Positions 17,238-25,438 of a stretch of DNA of 56,350 bases are shown piece after piece. The translations under genes were made by a program, and so were the position numbers. A model generated the notes under the pieces. The model was not told the DNA's origin and did not search any database. It saw only the letters and a list, made by a program, of their open reading frames with translations. Numbering within the stretch: the first letter of the stretch is position 1; every line of letters starts with the position of its first letter. The DNA comes from Caldiserica bacterium UBA646 (GTDB lineage Bacteria; Caldisericota; Caldisericia; Caldisericales; Caldisericaceae), in contig DBOM01000033.1 of NCBI GenBank assembly GCA_002299965.1, positions 1-56,350 of the forward strand. Reading direction: 5' to 3'.

Positions 17238-17942
17238 ATGAAAGATGGAATGCCGCTTTATATTAAATTGCGGAACGAACTTGTGAGAAGAATAGAAGAA
17301 GGAAAATATAACTTAGACACTCTTCTTCCTTCTGAACGAAATCTAATATATGAATTTAAAGTTGGCAGAGAAACGGCAAGAAGAGCAGTGATAGAACTTG
17401 AACGGCTTGGATATATACACAAAAAGCAAGGAGTGGGAGCATTTGTCGTGCGGAAATATCCCATGGATCCAATAGAACCTGTAGCGAGTTTTACCATAGA
17501 GCTTGCAGCAAGAGGTGTAAAACCGGGAGACAAACTTATCAACAAAAAGATTCTAAGCCACCCGCCAAAGATAGTGATAGAAACACTGAAAACAGACAAA
17601 GTTCTATACACAAGAAGAATACGTTTTGCTGATGAACAACCTTTTGCAGTTGAAGATTCTTATTTTCCAATTGATTTGTTTGATTGTTTAAATAAATATA
17701 ATTTCAAAGGTTCTTATTACCAGATTATTGTGCATAAATGTAAGATTCCGGTGACGCAGATTAATCAGGGAATTTCTTCGAGAATCTCCACAAAAGAAGA
17801 GATGAAGCTTCTTTCGCTAAAAAAAGAAATACCAATGCTTGGCATTAACCGTACCTGGTTTAGCTATAATAAACCAATTTATTACCTTATTTTCAGTGCA
17901 AGAGCTGATTTATATTCATTTAAAAGTGAGGTGAGGATTTGA
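17238..17942 (+). CDS. GntR-family (HutC/UTRA type) transcriptional regulator
   Basis: This repressor-type protein of 234 residues has an N-terminal winged-helix GntR domain (about 1-75, with 'PLYIKLRNELVRRIEEG', 'LPSERNLIYEFKVGRETARRA' in part) and a C-terminal UTRA ligand-binding domain (about 95-230). A longer frame opening at 17196 would run through the operator, so the ATG at 17238, after AGGAG, is the start. It overlaps the next gene by four bases and heads a ten-gene operon, so it probably senses a pathway substrate or intermediate, often a phosphorylated compound in this family (inference). Confidence 0.9.
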   Translation: MKDGMPLYIKLRNELVRRIEEGKYNLDTLLPSERNLIYEFKVGRETARRAVIELERLGYIHKKQGVGAFVVRKYPMDPIEPVASFTIELAARGVKPGDKLINKKILSHPPKIVIETLKTDKVLYTRRIRFADEQPFAVEDSYFPIDLFDCLNKYNFKGSYYQIIVHKCKIPVTQINQGISSRISTKEEMKLLSLKKEIPMLGINRTWFSYNKPIYYLIFSARADLYSFKSEVRI

Positions 17943-19516
17943 AGGTAAAGAGTTTTTTATCAAAAGGCGAAGACATTTCTTCTGAATTTATTGAAGAAGT
18001 GAAACGTATTGTAGGTGAAAAATATGTTTCAAAAGATGAAAGAGACCTTATCTCATACAGCGTGGATTATTGGCTTTACGGTGTATATAAAACTCAGTTT
18101 GGTGAAATTCCTGCTATCCCGTCAGCCGTGGTTTCCCCGAAAAATTCAGAAGAGGTTCAAAAGGTTGTAAGACTTGCAAATAAATATCATGTTCAGATTA
18201 CTCCATTTGGTGGAGGTTCAGGCGTACTTGGCGCGGCAATTCCGTTTAATGGAAGTATTATATTAAACACTCAACGGATGAATAAATTTATTTCTCTTGA
18301 CGAGGTTTCACAGGTTGCTGTATTCGAATCTGGCATTATCGGCACAAATTTAGAGAAAGAATTGAATTACAAGGGTTATTCGTTGGGTAACATTCCACAG
18401 TCTATTTCTTGTTCTACTGTTGGAGGTTGGGTCTCAACGCGTGCTGCAGGGCAGTTTTCTACAAAATATGGAAAGATTGAAGATATGGTGCTGGGACTTA
18501 CAGCAGTATTGCCTGACGGGGAGATTCTTCAAATAAAGCCAGTATCAAGAAAATCTACAGGGCCTTCTCTTAAGCATCTTTTTCTTGGTTCTGAAGGCAC
18601 AATGGGTATTATTACGGAAGTATATCTTTCTGTGCATAAAATACCTGAGAAAGTTATTAAAAATAGTTTTGCATTTGATTCTGTTGAGACAGCACTTGAT
18701 ATGGTAAGGGAAGTTGTTCAGACAGATGCAAAGCCTGCCGTGGTAAGGATTTTTGATAAGGACGAAACTGAACGTTACTTTGGTGTTGTGTCTAACCGCG
18801 GTAAATATCAACAAGCTTTTGGTATTGCAGGCAAAATTTTAACTGGAAAAGTTTCTCCAAAAGTTTTAAGCATATTAAATGAATCAAAGAATAAGACAAG
18901 TTTTGAGGGAATGGAAAAACTTGCGGGTAAAGTTGCAGTAATTTTTATTTCCGAAGGGGATGAGGATTTTGTTTCTCTGGAAGACACAGTAATTAAAAAA
19001 AAGGCAGAAAAATATAATGGCATCCCTATAGGTGAAAAACCAGTTGATATATGGCTTAGTAAGCGGTTTGATGTGCACCTGGGGCCTACAATATTACGAA
19101 ACGGAGGAATTGTAGACACAATTGAAGTAGTGTCTTTATTCAAGGATGCCCCTGCACTCTATAAAGATATCATTGCGTCTATGTTAAACGTAAAAGGAGC
19201 AGTGTCAATTTCTGGCCACTATTCACACTTTTACCCTGAATCAGCCTGTTTGTATATTACATTTGCAGGGTTTCCAAAAGATCAGTTAAAATATTATGAG
19301 GATACGTGGGCAGCTGCGATGGAAACGACACTACACCATAATGGTTCGATAAGCCATCATCACGGAATAGGTTTTTTGCGAAAACCATTTATGCAAAAAG
19401 AGCTTGGAATTGCAGGTGAAAAATTAATGAAAGATGTGATAAACGCAGTAGATAAAAACCATATTTTTAATCCCGGCAAACTGGTGGAGAGAAAAGATGA
19501 AAAAACAGTTAAATAG
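17939..19516 (+). CDS. FAD-linked oxidase, alkylglycerone-phosphate-synthase-like
   Basis: This is a vanillyl-alcohol-oxidase-fold flavoprotein with an FAD_binding_4 domain ('PFGGGSGVLGAAIP', 'GGWVSTRAAGQFSTKYG', 'GSEGTMGII') and a C-terminal cap. The C-terminal half carries the triple histidine SHHHGIG (His473-475) and a tyrosine in SACLYITFAG (Tyr439), both hallmarks of alkylglycerone-phosphate synthase (AGPS), which exchanges the acyl group of acyl-DHAP for a fatty alcohol to make the ether bond. Translation starts at TTG overlapping the gntR stop, after GAGGTGAGG. The adjacent CCG iron-sulfur gene overlaps by 20 bases, which suggests an oxidoreductase partnership as in GlcDF-type enzymes. 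AGPS activity, ether-bond cleavage, or hydroxy-acid oxidation are all possible. Confidence 0.8.
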   Translation: MKVKSFLSKGEDISSEFIEEVKRIVGEKYVSKDERDLISYSVDYWLYGVYKTQFGEIPAIPSAVVSPKNSEEVQKVVRLANKYHVQITPFGGGSGVLGAAIPFNGSIILNTQRMNKFISLDEVSQVAVFESGIIGTNLEKELNYKGYSLGNIPQSISCSTVGGWVSTRAAGQFSTKYGKIEDMVLGLTAVLPDGEILQIKPVSRKSTGPSLKHLFLGSEGTMGIITEVYLSVHKIPEKVIKNSFAFDSVETALDMVREVVQTDAKPAVVRIFDKDETERYFGVVSNRGKYQQAFGIAGKILTGKVSPKVLSILNESKNKTSFEGMEKLAGKVAVIFISEGDEDFVSLEDTVIKKKAEKYNGIPIGEKPVDIWLSKRFDVHLGPTILRNGGIVDTIEVVSLFKDAPALYKDIIASMLNVKGAVSISGHYSHFYPESACLYITFAGFPKDQLKYYEDTWAAAMETTLHHNGSISHHHGIGFLRKPFMQKELGIAGEKLMKDVINAVDKNHIFNPGKLVERKDEKTVK

Positions 19517-20555
19517 ATTAATAGATTGTTCAATGTGTCCAAACATGTGCAAATTTAGTTGTCCTGTTTATCTTGCAACAGGCAGTGAAACGTTTACTCC
19601 ACAGAAAAAGGCGCGCCTTATACTTTACAGGGAGAAAAATTTACTTGAGGATAACGATGGATTTTTTGATACTGTATTCCAGTGTGCCCTTTGTGGAAGT
19701 TGTGTTGTAAATTGCCAGTATGACGATTTTGATATAAGAGATTTTATTACAAATGAGCGTAGCATTGCATTTGAAAAAGGTTTTGTTCCACCTCTTATGG
19801 AGAAGGTGCTTGAGAATTTTAACAAGTTTGGCAATCCAAGCGGTGAAAGGGAAACGATCGACAAGGGGGAAGGAGAGATAGGGTTTTTTGTCTCCTGTAA
19901 CACCTTTAAGGACAAGAGTATTCTTTCTGCAACTGAGAAAATTCTGAATAAAGCGCATGTAGATGTAAAGGAATTTGGCGGCGGTGATATTTGTTGCGGT
20001 GCGCCACTCTTTTTTGCGGGAGATATGGATGGATTTAAGAAAAAAGCAGAGCAAATGGAAAAACTTATTAAAGAAAAAGGAGTTAAACGGATCATAACAA
20101 ACTGCCCGACATGTATTAAAATGATGAAGAAACATTATGCAGAAGTTGGAGTAAGTATAGGCGTTGACATTGTGCATACTTTAACGTTTACGAAAGAGCT
20201 TATTGATGAGGGCAAGCTATCGCTTAAAAAAGTTGAAAATAAATCCATTACATATCATGATCCATGTATTCTTGCAAAAGACCTTGATATATTAGAGATA
20301 CCAAGAACAATTTTAAAAAATATTGGATACTCTTTGCGCGAGCCAGCTTATACTGGAAAGGATGCGCATTGTTGTGGCGGAAAAACAAAAGTTGGCGATA
20401 GAAATACGCGTGACGCAATAAGCAGTATGAGAGAAAATGAGCTTAAAGAAACAAAAGCACCAGAGTATGTTTCTGCTTGTCCTACCTGTAAAGATGTATT
20501 AAAATCTCTTCAAATGAAGGATATCGCAGAAATTGTAGGAGAGGCACTTGAATAA
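19497..20555 (+). CDS. CCG-domain iron-sulfur oxidoreductase (GlpC/GlcF/HdrB-like)
   Basis: This electron-transfer protein of 352 residues has two N-terminal [4Fe-4S] motifs (CSMCPNMCKFSCP near residue 11 and CALCGSCVVNC near residue 62) and two cysteine-rich CCG domains marked by CCGAP and CCGGK. The architecture is that of GlpC, GlcF and LutA/HdrB-type partners of flavin dehydrogenases. It overlaps the AGPS-like gene and precedes the GlpA-like gene, so it could serve as electron acceptor of either flavoprotein (inference). The next gene's start lies within its last codons. Confidence 0.88.
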   Translation: MKKQLNRLIDCSMCPNMCKFSCPVYLATGSETFTPQKKARLILYREKNLLEDNDGFFDTVFQCALCGSCVVNCQYDDFDIRDFITNERSIAFEKGFVPPLMEKVLENFNKFGNPSGERETIDKGEGEIGFFVSCNTFKDKSILSATEKILNKAHVDVKEFGGGDICCGAPLFFAGDMDGFKKKAEQMEKLIKEKGVKRIITNCPTCIKMMKKHYAEVGVSIGVDIVHTLTFTKELIDEGKLSLKKVENKSITYHDPCILAKDLDILEIPRTILKNIGYSLREPAYTGKDAHCCGGKTKVGDRNTRDAISSMRENELKETKAPEYVSACPTCKDVLKSLQMKDIAEIVGEALE

Positions 20556-22272
20556 TAAACTTTCTAAAGAAATCAACTACAGAATTTTCAAAGAGGTTAA
20601 AGAGAAAGCAGAAGTAAAAGTTATTGATAACGCCGTTTATCTAAATGGAAATGTTTCTTCATACGATAAAGCACTTGAAGCTGGTTTTATTGCTGCTTCT
20701 TTTAATAAATTAAGAGGAGTTGTTTTGAATTTACATTATCCGTCAGAAGAGAAAATTATATTTCCTGAAAAAGTTTCAGATAGACTTAATGGAATGGAGT
20801 TTGATGTAGTAATTGTTGGAGCAGGTGTAATAGGTGCAGCAATTGCGAGAGAATTATCTAAATTTAATCTAAATATAGCTGTACTGGAGAGGCACAGCGA
20901 TATTGGTGTTGACCAAACTGCACATAACAATGGTATGATTCATCCTGCATTTTTAACAAAGCGCGGCACGTTAAAGTGGGAGATGAATTATAAGGGCAAT
21001 GCAATGTACGATAAAGTTTCCGCTGAACTTGATGTTCCGTTTAAGAGGATAGGCACACTCATCGTTGCTGAGAATTTAAAAGAAGAGTTAATGCTTTTTG
21101 CGCTTCATAGTTTAGTTAAGTGGCATAGAGATCCCTCGCCAAAGGTTTTAAATAGGGAAGAATTAGATAAAGTGGAGCCCGGACTTGCGCAGCATATAAA
21201 AAAGGGTTTACTTGTATGGAATACTGGCGTTATATCGCCATTTGAATTAACCATTGCTTATATGGAAAATGCCATAAGTAATGGAGCAAAATTATTCCTT
21301 GAAACTTCTGTTACTGGAGTATACACAGAAAATAACTCGATTAAAGCAGTGAGAACGACACAGGGCAACATCAAAACGCATTGCTTAATTAATGCTGCTG
21401 GTTTATACGCTGATAAGATTGCTGAATTTGCAGGCGATAGGTTTTTTACAATTCACCCCAGAAGGGGGGCAACGATTATTTTTGATAAAACATACCAACC
21501 TATGAAGACGGTACTGGGCAGTTTCAGTATGCGAGAAAATAGAAACCCGCATTCAAAAGGTGGTGGCTTTATTCCTACAATTGATGGCAATCTTCAACTT
21601 GGCCCTACTGCCTGCGAAGTAGAGGACAGAGAGGATACGGCAACAACTTTTAGAGACATAAACGAGCTTCTTGATAAATTTGCACCTATTCTTTCGCGTC
21701 TTAAACCAGAATATCCCAGGGCAAACAAGGATAAAATTATTACATATTTTGCAGGAGCAAGAGCCGCAACGTTCAAGGAAGATTTTATTATTGAGCCATC
21801 ACAAAAAATAAAAGGTTTGATTCATGTCGCTGGTATACAATCTCCCGGTCTTGCCTCTGCACCTGCTGTAGCTGAGAGGGTATATGAAATTATAAGAGAT
21901 GAAGTAAATCCTGATGTAAAAAACGAGTTTAATCCTGTAAAGAAAAGATCTAAACCATTTTCTGAAATGGACGAAAGAGAGATTACCGAACGTGTCAAAG
22001 AGGATTCTCAGTACGGCCACATTATTTGCAGGTGCGAGCATGTAAGCGAGAAAGAAATTGTTAATGTATTACATGATGATATTCCAGTAGAAAGTGTTGA
22101 TGCGATAAAAAGAAGAACGCGGGCAGGTATGGGAAGATGCCAGGGTGGTTTTTGTTTACCACGAGTGATGGATATAATAGAACAAGAAAAAAAATTAAAT
22201 AGGGAATATATTACAAAAAATGGAGGAAAATCATTTATTCTGAACGGAAAAACAAAAAAGGGGGAGAAATGA
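20548..22272 (+). CDS. FAD-dependent glycerol-3-phosphate-dehydrogenase-like protein (GlpA family) with BFD-type [2Fe-2S] domain
   Basis: The 574 residues have three parts: an unusual N-terminal ~80 residues resembling a BON/lipid-binding fold ('VKVIDNAVYLNGNVSSYDKA'), a DAO flavoprotein domain with GAGVIG at 91-96, and a C-terminal BFD-like iron-sulfur domain with Cys494, 496, 531 and 536. Anaerobic GlpA proteins oxidise glycerol 3-phosphate to DHAP. The GlpB- and DUF1667-type partners that usually follow are at the far end of the same operon. Start is TTG 20548, overlapping the previous stop by eight bases and preceded by AGGAGAGG; the next in-frame ATG (residue 83) would remove the N-terminal domain. 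Confidence 0.82.
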   Translation: MNNKLSKEINYRIFKEVKEKAEVKVIDNAVYLNGNVSSYDKALEAGFIAASFNKLRGVVLNLHYPSEEKIIFPEKVSDRLNGMEFDVVIVGAGVIGAAIARELSKFNLNIAVLERHSDIGVDQTAHNNGMIHPAFLTKRGTLKWEMNYKGNAMYDKVSAELDVPFKRIGTLIVAENLKEELMLFALHSLVKWHRDPSPKVLNREELDKVEPGLAQHIKKGLLVWNTGVISPFELTIAYMENAISNGAKLFLETSVTGVYTENNSIKAVRTTQGNIKTHCLINAAGLYADKIAEFAGDRFFTIHPRRGATIIFDKTYQPMKTVLGSFSMRENRNPHSKGGGFIPTIDGNLQLGPTACEVEDREDTATTFRDINELLDKFAPILSRLKPEYPRANKDKIITYFAGARAATFKEDFIIEPSQKIKGLIHVAGIQSPGLASAPAVAERVYEIIRDEVNPDVKNEFNPVKKRSKPFSEMDEREITERVKEDSQYGHIICRCEHVSEKEIVNVLHDDIPVESVDAIKRRTRAGMGRCQGGFCLPRVMDIIEQEKKLNREYITKNGGKSFILNGKTKKGEK

Positions 22273-23825
22273 AATATTTTATCGTGATTGACGGAGGTAC
22301 TCAAAACATTAAGGCATTTGTATTTGATGAAAAGGGCAACGAAATATCTAAAGGAATGCACTCTGTAACGCCATATTTTTCTGTACAGCCTGATTTTGCT
22401 GAACAAGACGCAGAACAGTATTTATCAATCGTAAAAGAAGTGACAAAAAAAGTGGTGAAAGATTCCGGTGTGTTAGAAGATGATTTTGTTGCTCTTTCTA
22501 TCACAACGCATAGAAGCACTATTATCCCTGTGGATAAAAGCGGTAATATAATTCGTCCTGCGATTACCTGGCTTGATGAAAGGAAGACGGATGGTTTGTC
22601 CCTTCCGGGTGGAATTGGAAAATTATTTATAAAGATAGCAGGTATGGAAGAGACACTTAAAGAGTATCAAAGAAGATCGAAGTTCAACTGGCTCCGCAAA
22701 CATGAACCAGAAAATTATAGAAAAACTTATAAGTTTCTTACCGTTTCATCGCACATATTCCATGCCCTTACAGGGGAATTTAAAGACTGTTCTTCAATGA
22801 TTGTAGGACTTTTTCCAATTGATTTAAAACAGCTTGCCTGGCACAAAAACCCGCTTGTTTATAAAGTATTTGGAGTAGAAAGGAAAAAACTCCCGGATCT
22901 TGTCTCTCCTACAGATATTGCAGGACACGTATCAAAAACAGGGGCAAAGGATTTTGGAGTAAAGGAAGGGCTTCCTATCATTATTGGTGCAGGAGACAAG
23001 CAATCAGAGCTGCTTGGGGCAGGCGGTATAGGCTGTGATATTGCAGAGGTAAGTTATGGTACAGCAGCAGTGATTGAGATGTTTAGCAAAAAGTATGTGA
23101 CACATCCCAGGATGGATTTTTTTACATGGGGCAGTGCTGTGCCTGACAAATGGGCCCTTGAAGGATTTGTAGGGAGAGGGTACTGGATGGTATCCTGGTT
23201 CAGAAAAGAGTTTGCAAAACATGAAGAAGATCAGGCAGAGAAAATGGGGATTTCACCTGAGAATTTACTTGATAAAGAGATGAGTGAAATTCCTCCTGGT
23301 TCAGATGGATTAATTCTGCAACCTTATTGGTCACCATTTGCATTCGATCCGTCCTCAAAAGGTGCAATTATAGGATTTTCTGGTAACCATACAAGAGTAC
23401 ATGTTTACAGGGCTATCATCGAAGGGATTGCTTATGAGTTAAGGCGGCTTATGGAAATTATGCAGAAATATTCAGGTGCAAAAGTTGAAGAATTGCGCGT
23501 TGGCGGAGGAGGATCCGAAAGCGATGAAATAATGCAGATTACTGCTGATGTGTTTAATCTTCCTGCGAGGAGAATACACACACCACACCTTTCTGCTCTC
23601 GGTGCTGCAATAGATGCGGCTGTTGCTCTGGGGATATATGAAAGTTTTGAAACAGCAGTAGCAAATATGGTTAGGCCTGAAGAGAAATTTATCCCTATTC
23701 CAAAGAATGTAGAGATATATAATAGATTGTTTAATGAAGTATATAAAAATATTTATTCATCGTTAAAAGGGTTGTATCACAAAATATACGATATTACAAA
23801 GTGGTATGAAAAGAAAGGAGAATAA
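22269..23825 (+). CDS. FGGY-family carbohydrate kinase, glycerol-kinase-like
   Basis: This ATP-dependent kinase of 518 residues has the FGGY/actin-like fold: N-terminal phosphate loop 'DGGTQNIK', the catalytic-site block 'GAGDKQSELLG', and the C-terminal 'GGGGSESD' adenosine loop. Glycerol kinases have 'NQRET' where this protein has THRST, so the arginine is kept but the glutamate that contacts glycerol is replaced by serine. A glycerol relative or another polyol may therefore be the substrate. It overlaps the GlpA-like gene by four bases, which links the kinase product to that dehydrogenase. Confidence 0.82.
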   Translation: MKYFIVIDGGTQNIKAFVFDEKGNEISKGMHSVTPYFSVQPDFAEQDAEQYLSIVKEVTKKVVKDSGVLEDDFVALSITTHRSTIIPVDKSGNIIRPAITWLDERKTDGLSLPGGIGKLFIKIAGMEETLKEYQRRSKFNWLRKHEPENYRKTYKFLTVSSHIFHALTGEFKDCSSMIVGLFPIDLKQLAWHKNPLVYKVFGVERKKLPDLVSPTDIAGHVSKTGAKDFGVKEGLPIIIGAGDKQSELLGAGGIGCDIAEVSYGTAAVIEMFSKKYVTHPRMDFFTWGSAVPDKWALEGFVGRGYWMVSWFRKEFAKHEEDQAEKMGISPENLLDKEMSEIPPGSDGLILQPYWSPFAFDPSSKGAIIGFSGNHTRVHVYRAIIEGIAYELRRLMEIMQKYSGAKVEELRVGGGGSESDEIMQITADVFNLPARRIHTPHLSALGAAIDAAVALGIYESFETAVANMVRPEEKFIPIPKNVEIYNRLFNEVYKNIYSSLKGLYHKIYDITKWYEKKGE

Positions 23826-23826
23826 T

Positions 23827-25005
23827 ATGAGATTACCGGAATTTTTTCAGTTCCATGTACCAACGAAGATTATCTTTGGCGAAGGAGTAGCTTCCGATTT
23901 CAGCGTGGAATTGGAAGAAATGGGTGTAGAAAAGCCACTTATCGTGACGGATAAAATAATTGAGAAGTTGGGACTAGTGGATTATGTTGTAAAAGGTCTT
24001 AAGGAGAATGGCACTGAGATTGGTGGCATTTTTAATGAAGTTCCACAGGATTCTTCGGTAAGCGTTGTAAATAAAATCGCGGAACTCTACAAGAAAAATG
24101 ACTGTGACGGCTTCATTGCGATTGGTGGAGGAAGTGTGATTGACAGCGTGAAGGGTGCAAATATTGTGGCGGGTGCAGGCGGGGACCTTGTAAAGGATCA
24201 TTCAGGTGCGCAAACTCTTATTCATCCATTAAAACCATTAATTGTGATACCCACGACTGCCGGCACGGGAAGTGAAGTAACAACAGCTGCGGTGATTTAT
24301 AACGAAGAAACACATACAAAAATGGAGTTTGTTGACAGATTTCTCCCCGCTTCACTTGCAGTGCTTGACCCGAATATGACGAAAACTCTTCCCCCAAAAA
24401 TTACAGCAGCTACAGGGATGGATGCTCTTACGCATGCGATTGAAGCATTTGTAGATGTAGACGCGACACCTCTTTCGGATATGTATGCAGAAGAGGCAAT
24501 GCGCATTATTGTATCTCATCTTGTTAATGCATGTAAAAATGGAGAAGATGTTGAAGAGCGGGGATGGATGATGTTAGGAGCAACAATTGCAGGCGCAGCA
24601 TTTTCTCATTCCGAATGCGGTGTAGTGCATGGGATCGCTCATTCTTTAGGTGGATTACTCAGAGTACCCCACGGTGTTGCAAACGCAATTGTACTCCCTT
24701 TTGGTATGAAGTATAATCTTCCAGTGCGTGAAGAGCGTTTTTCCAAAATCGCAAAGATCTTTGGTGTATATGACGACAATCTTTCTCCTCTCGAGAATGG
24801 GAAAAGAGCAATTCAGTATATAAAATCTCTTAAAGAGGAACTTAAAGAGGTAGCAGGACTCCCAACAAAGCTAAGTGAAGTAGGAGTAAGCGAAAAAGAT
24901 TTTCCGGAGATCATTAAGAAGACACTTATTGATGGTACTTCTATATACAATCCAAGAGAGGAAACCGAGGAAGGTGTTTTAGAAATTCTAAAAAATGCAT
25001 TTTAA
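23827..25005 (+). CDS. Iron-containing alcohol dehydrogenase
   Basis: This NAD(P)-dependent group III alcohol dehydrogenase (392 residues) interconverts an alcohol and an aldehyde. The metal ligands are all present: Asp199, His203 (MDALTHAIEAF), His268 and His282 (VHGIAH and VPHGVANA), and the nucleotide-binding GGGS is at about residue 97-100. A frame opening at 23806 would add seven residues, but AAAGGAG at 23814-23820 points to ATG 23827. It lies directly upstream of SCP2 and aldehyde:ferredoxin oxidoreductase genes, so the aldehyde is probably passed to the latter (inference). Confidence 0.92.
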   Translation: MRLPEFFQFHVPTKIIFGEGVASDFSVELEEMGVEKPLIVTDKIIEKLGLVDYVVKGLKENGTEIGGIFNEVPQDSSVSVVNKIAELYKKNDCDGFIAIGGGSVIDSVKGANIVAGAGGDLVKDHSGAQTLIHPLKPLIVIPTTAGTGSEVTTAAVIYNEETHTKMEFVDRFLPASLAVLDPNMTKTLPPKITAATGMDALTHAIEAFVDVDATPLSDMYAEEAMRIIVSHLVNACKNGEDVEERGWMMLGATIAGAAFSHSECGVVHGIAHSLGGLLRVPHGVANAIVLPFGMKYNLPVREERFSKIAKIFGVYDDNLSPLENGKRAIQYIKSLKEELKEVAGLPTKLSEVGVSEKDFPEIIKKTLIDGTSIYNPREETEEGVLEILKNAF

Positions 25006-25020
25006 TAAAGGAGGCTTAAA

Positions 25021-25434
25021 ATGGCAGTATTTAAGGATTCTGAAGAATTAAAAAATGTTTTGGTTGGTTTTTTTAATAAAATTGCAAGTGACGAAGCAAT
25101 TGCACTAAATTTTGTTAAATCAAAGCTTATTATACGATTTAATTATAGAGAACCGGATCTTTCTTTGACACTTGATATGAGCAGCGGAAAAGACCTCGTT
25201 ATTACCGTAAATGATAAAGAAAAAGTACCAGAAGTTGATATGGATATGAAGGCAGATATTGCTCATAAATTCTGGCTTGGCAAGCTTAATCTTACGATGG
25301 CAATTACGAGAAGGCAGATGGTCGTGCATGGGCCTGTGCCAAAGATCCTTGCTTTTCTTCCTGCTCTGAAACCAACGTATCAGATATATAAAGACTATTT
25401 GAAAGAAACAGGTCATGAGGACCTCATAAAATAA
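25021..25434 (+). CDS. SCP2-like sterol/lipid-binding protein
   Basis: This 137-residue single-domain protein resembles sterol-carrier-protein-2 folds that bind acyl chains or other hydrophobic ligands. It shows the pattern of a short N-terminal helix, five-stranded sheet ('LSLTLDMSSGKDLVITVND'), and 'MDMKADIAHKFWLGKLNLTMAI', where SCP2 family members have the 'W..G..d...A...G.i...G' region, ending with 'VHGPVPKILAFLPALKP'. It has no signal peptide. Its position between an alcohol dehydrogenase and an aldehyde oxidoreductase suggests that it carries a lipid-like alcohol or aldehyde (inference). Confidence 0.8.
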   Translation: MAVFKDSEELKNVLVGFFNKIASDEAIALNFVKSKLIIRFNYREPDLSLTLDMSSGKDLVITVNDKEKVPEVDMDMKADIAHKFWLGKLNLTMAITRRQMVVHGPVPKILAFLPALKPTYQIYKDYLKETGHEDLIK

Positions 25435-25438
25435 AATA

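Noticed and set aside
25415..25427. ATGAGG-A-CCTCAT palindrome before the aldehyde oxidoreductase gene
   Set aside because: It lies inside the last codons of the SCP2 gene and is too short to be convincing as a regulatory hairpin.
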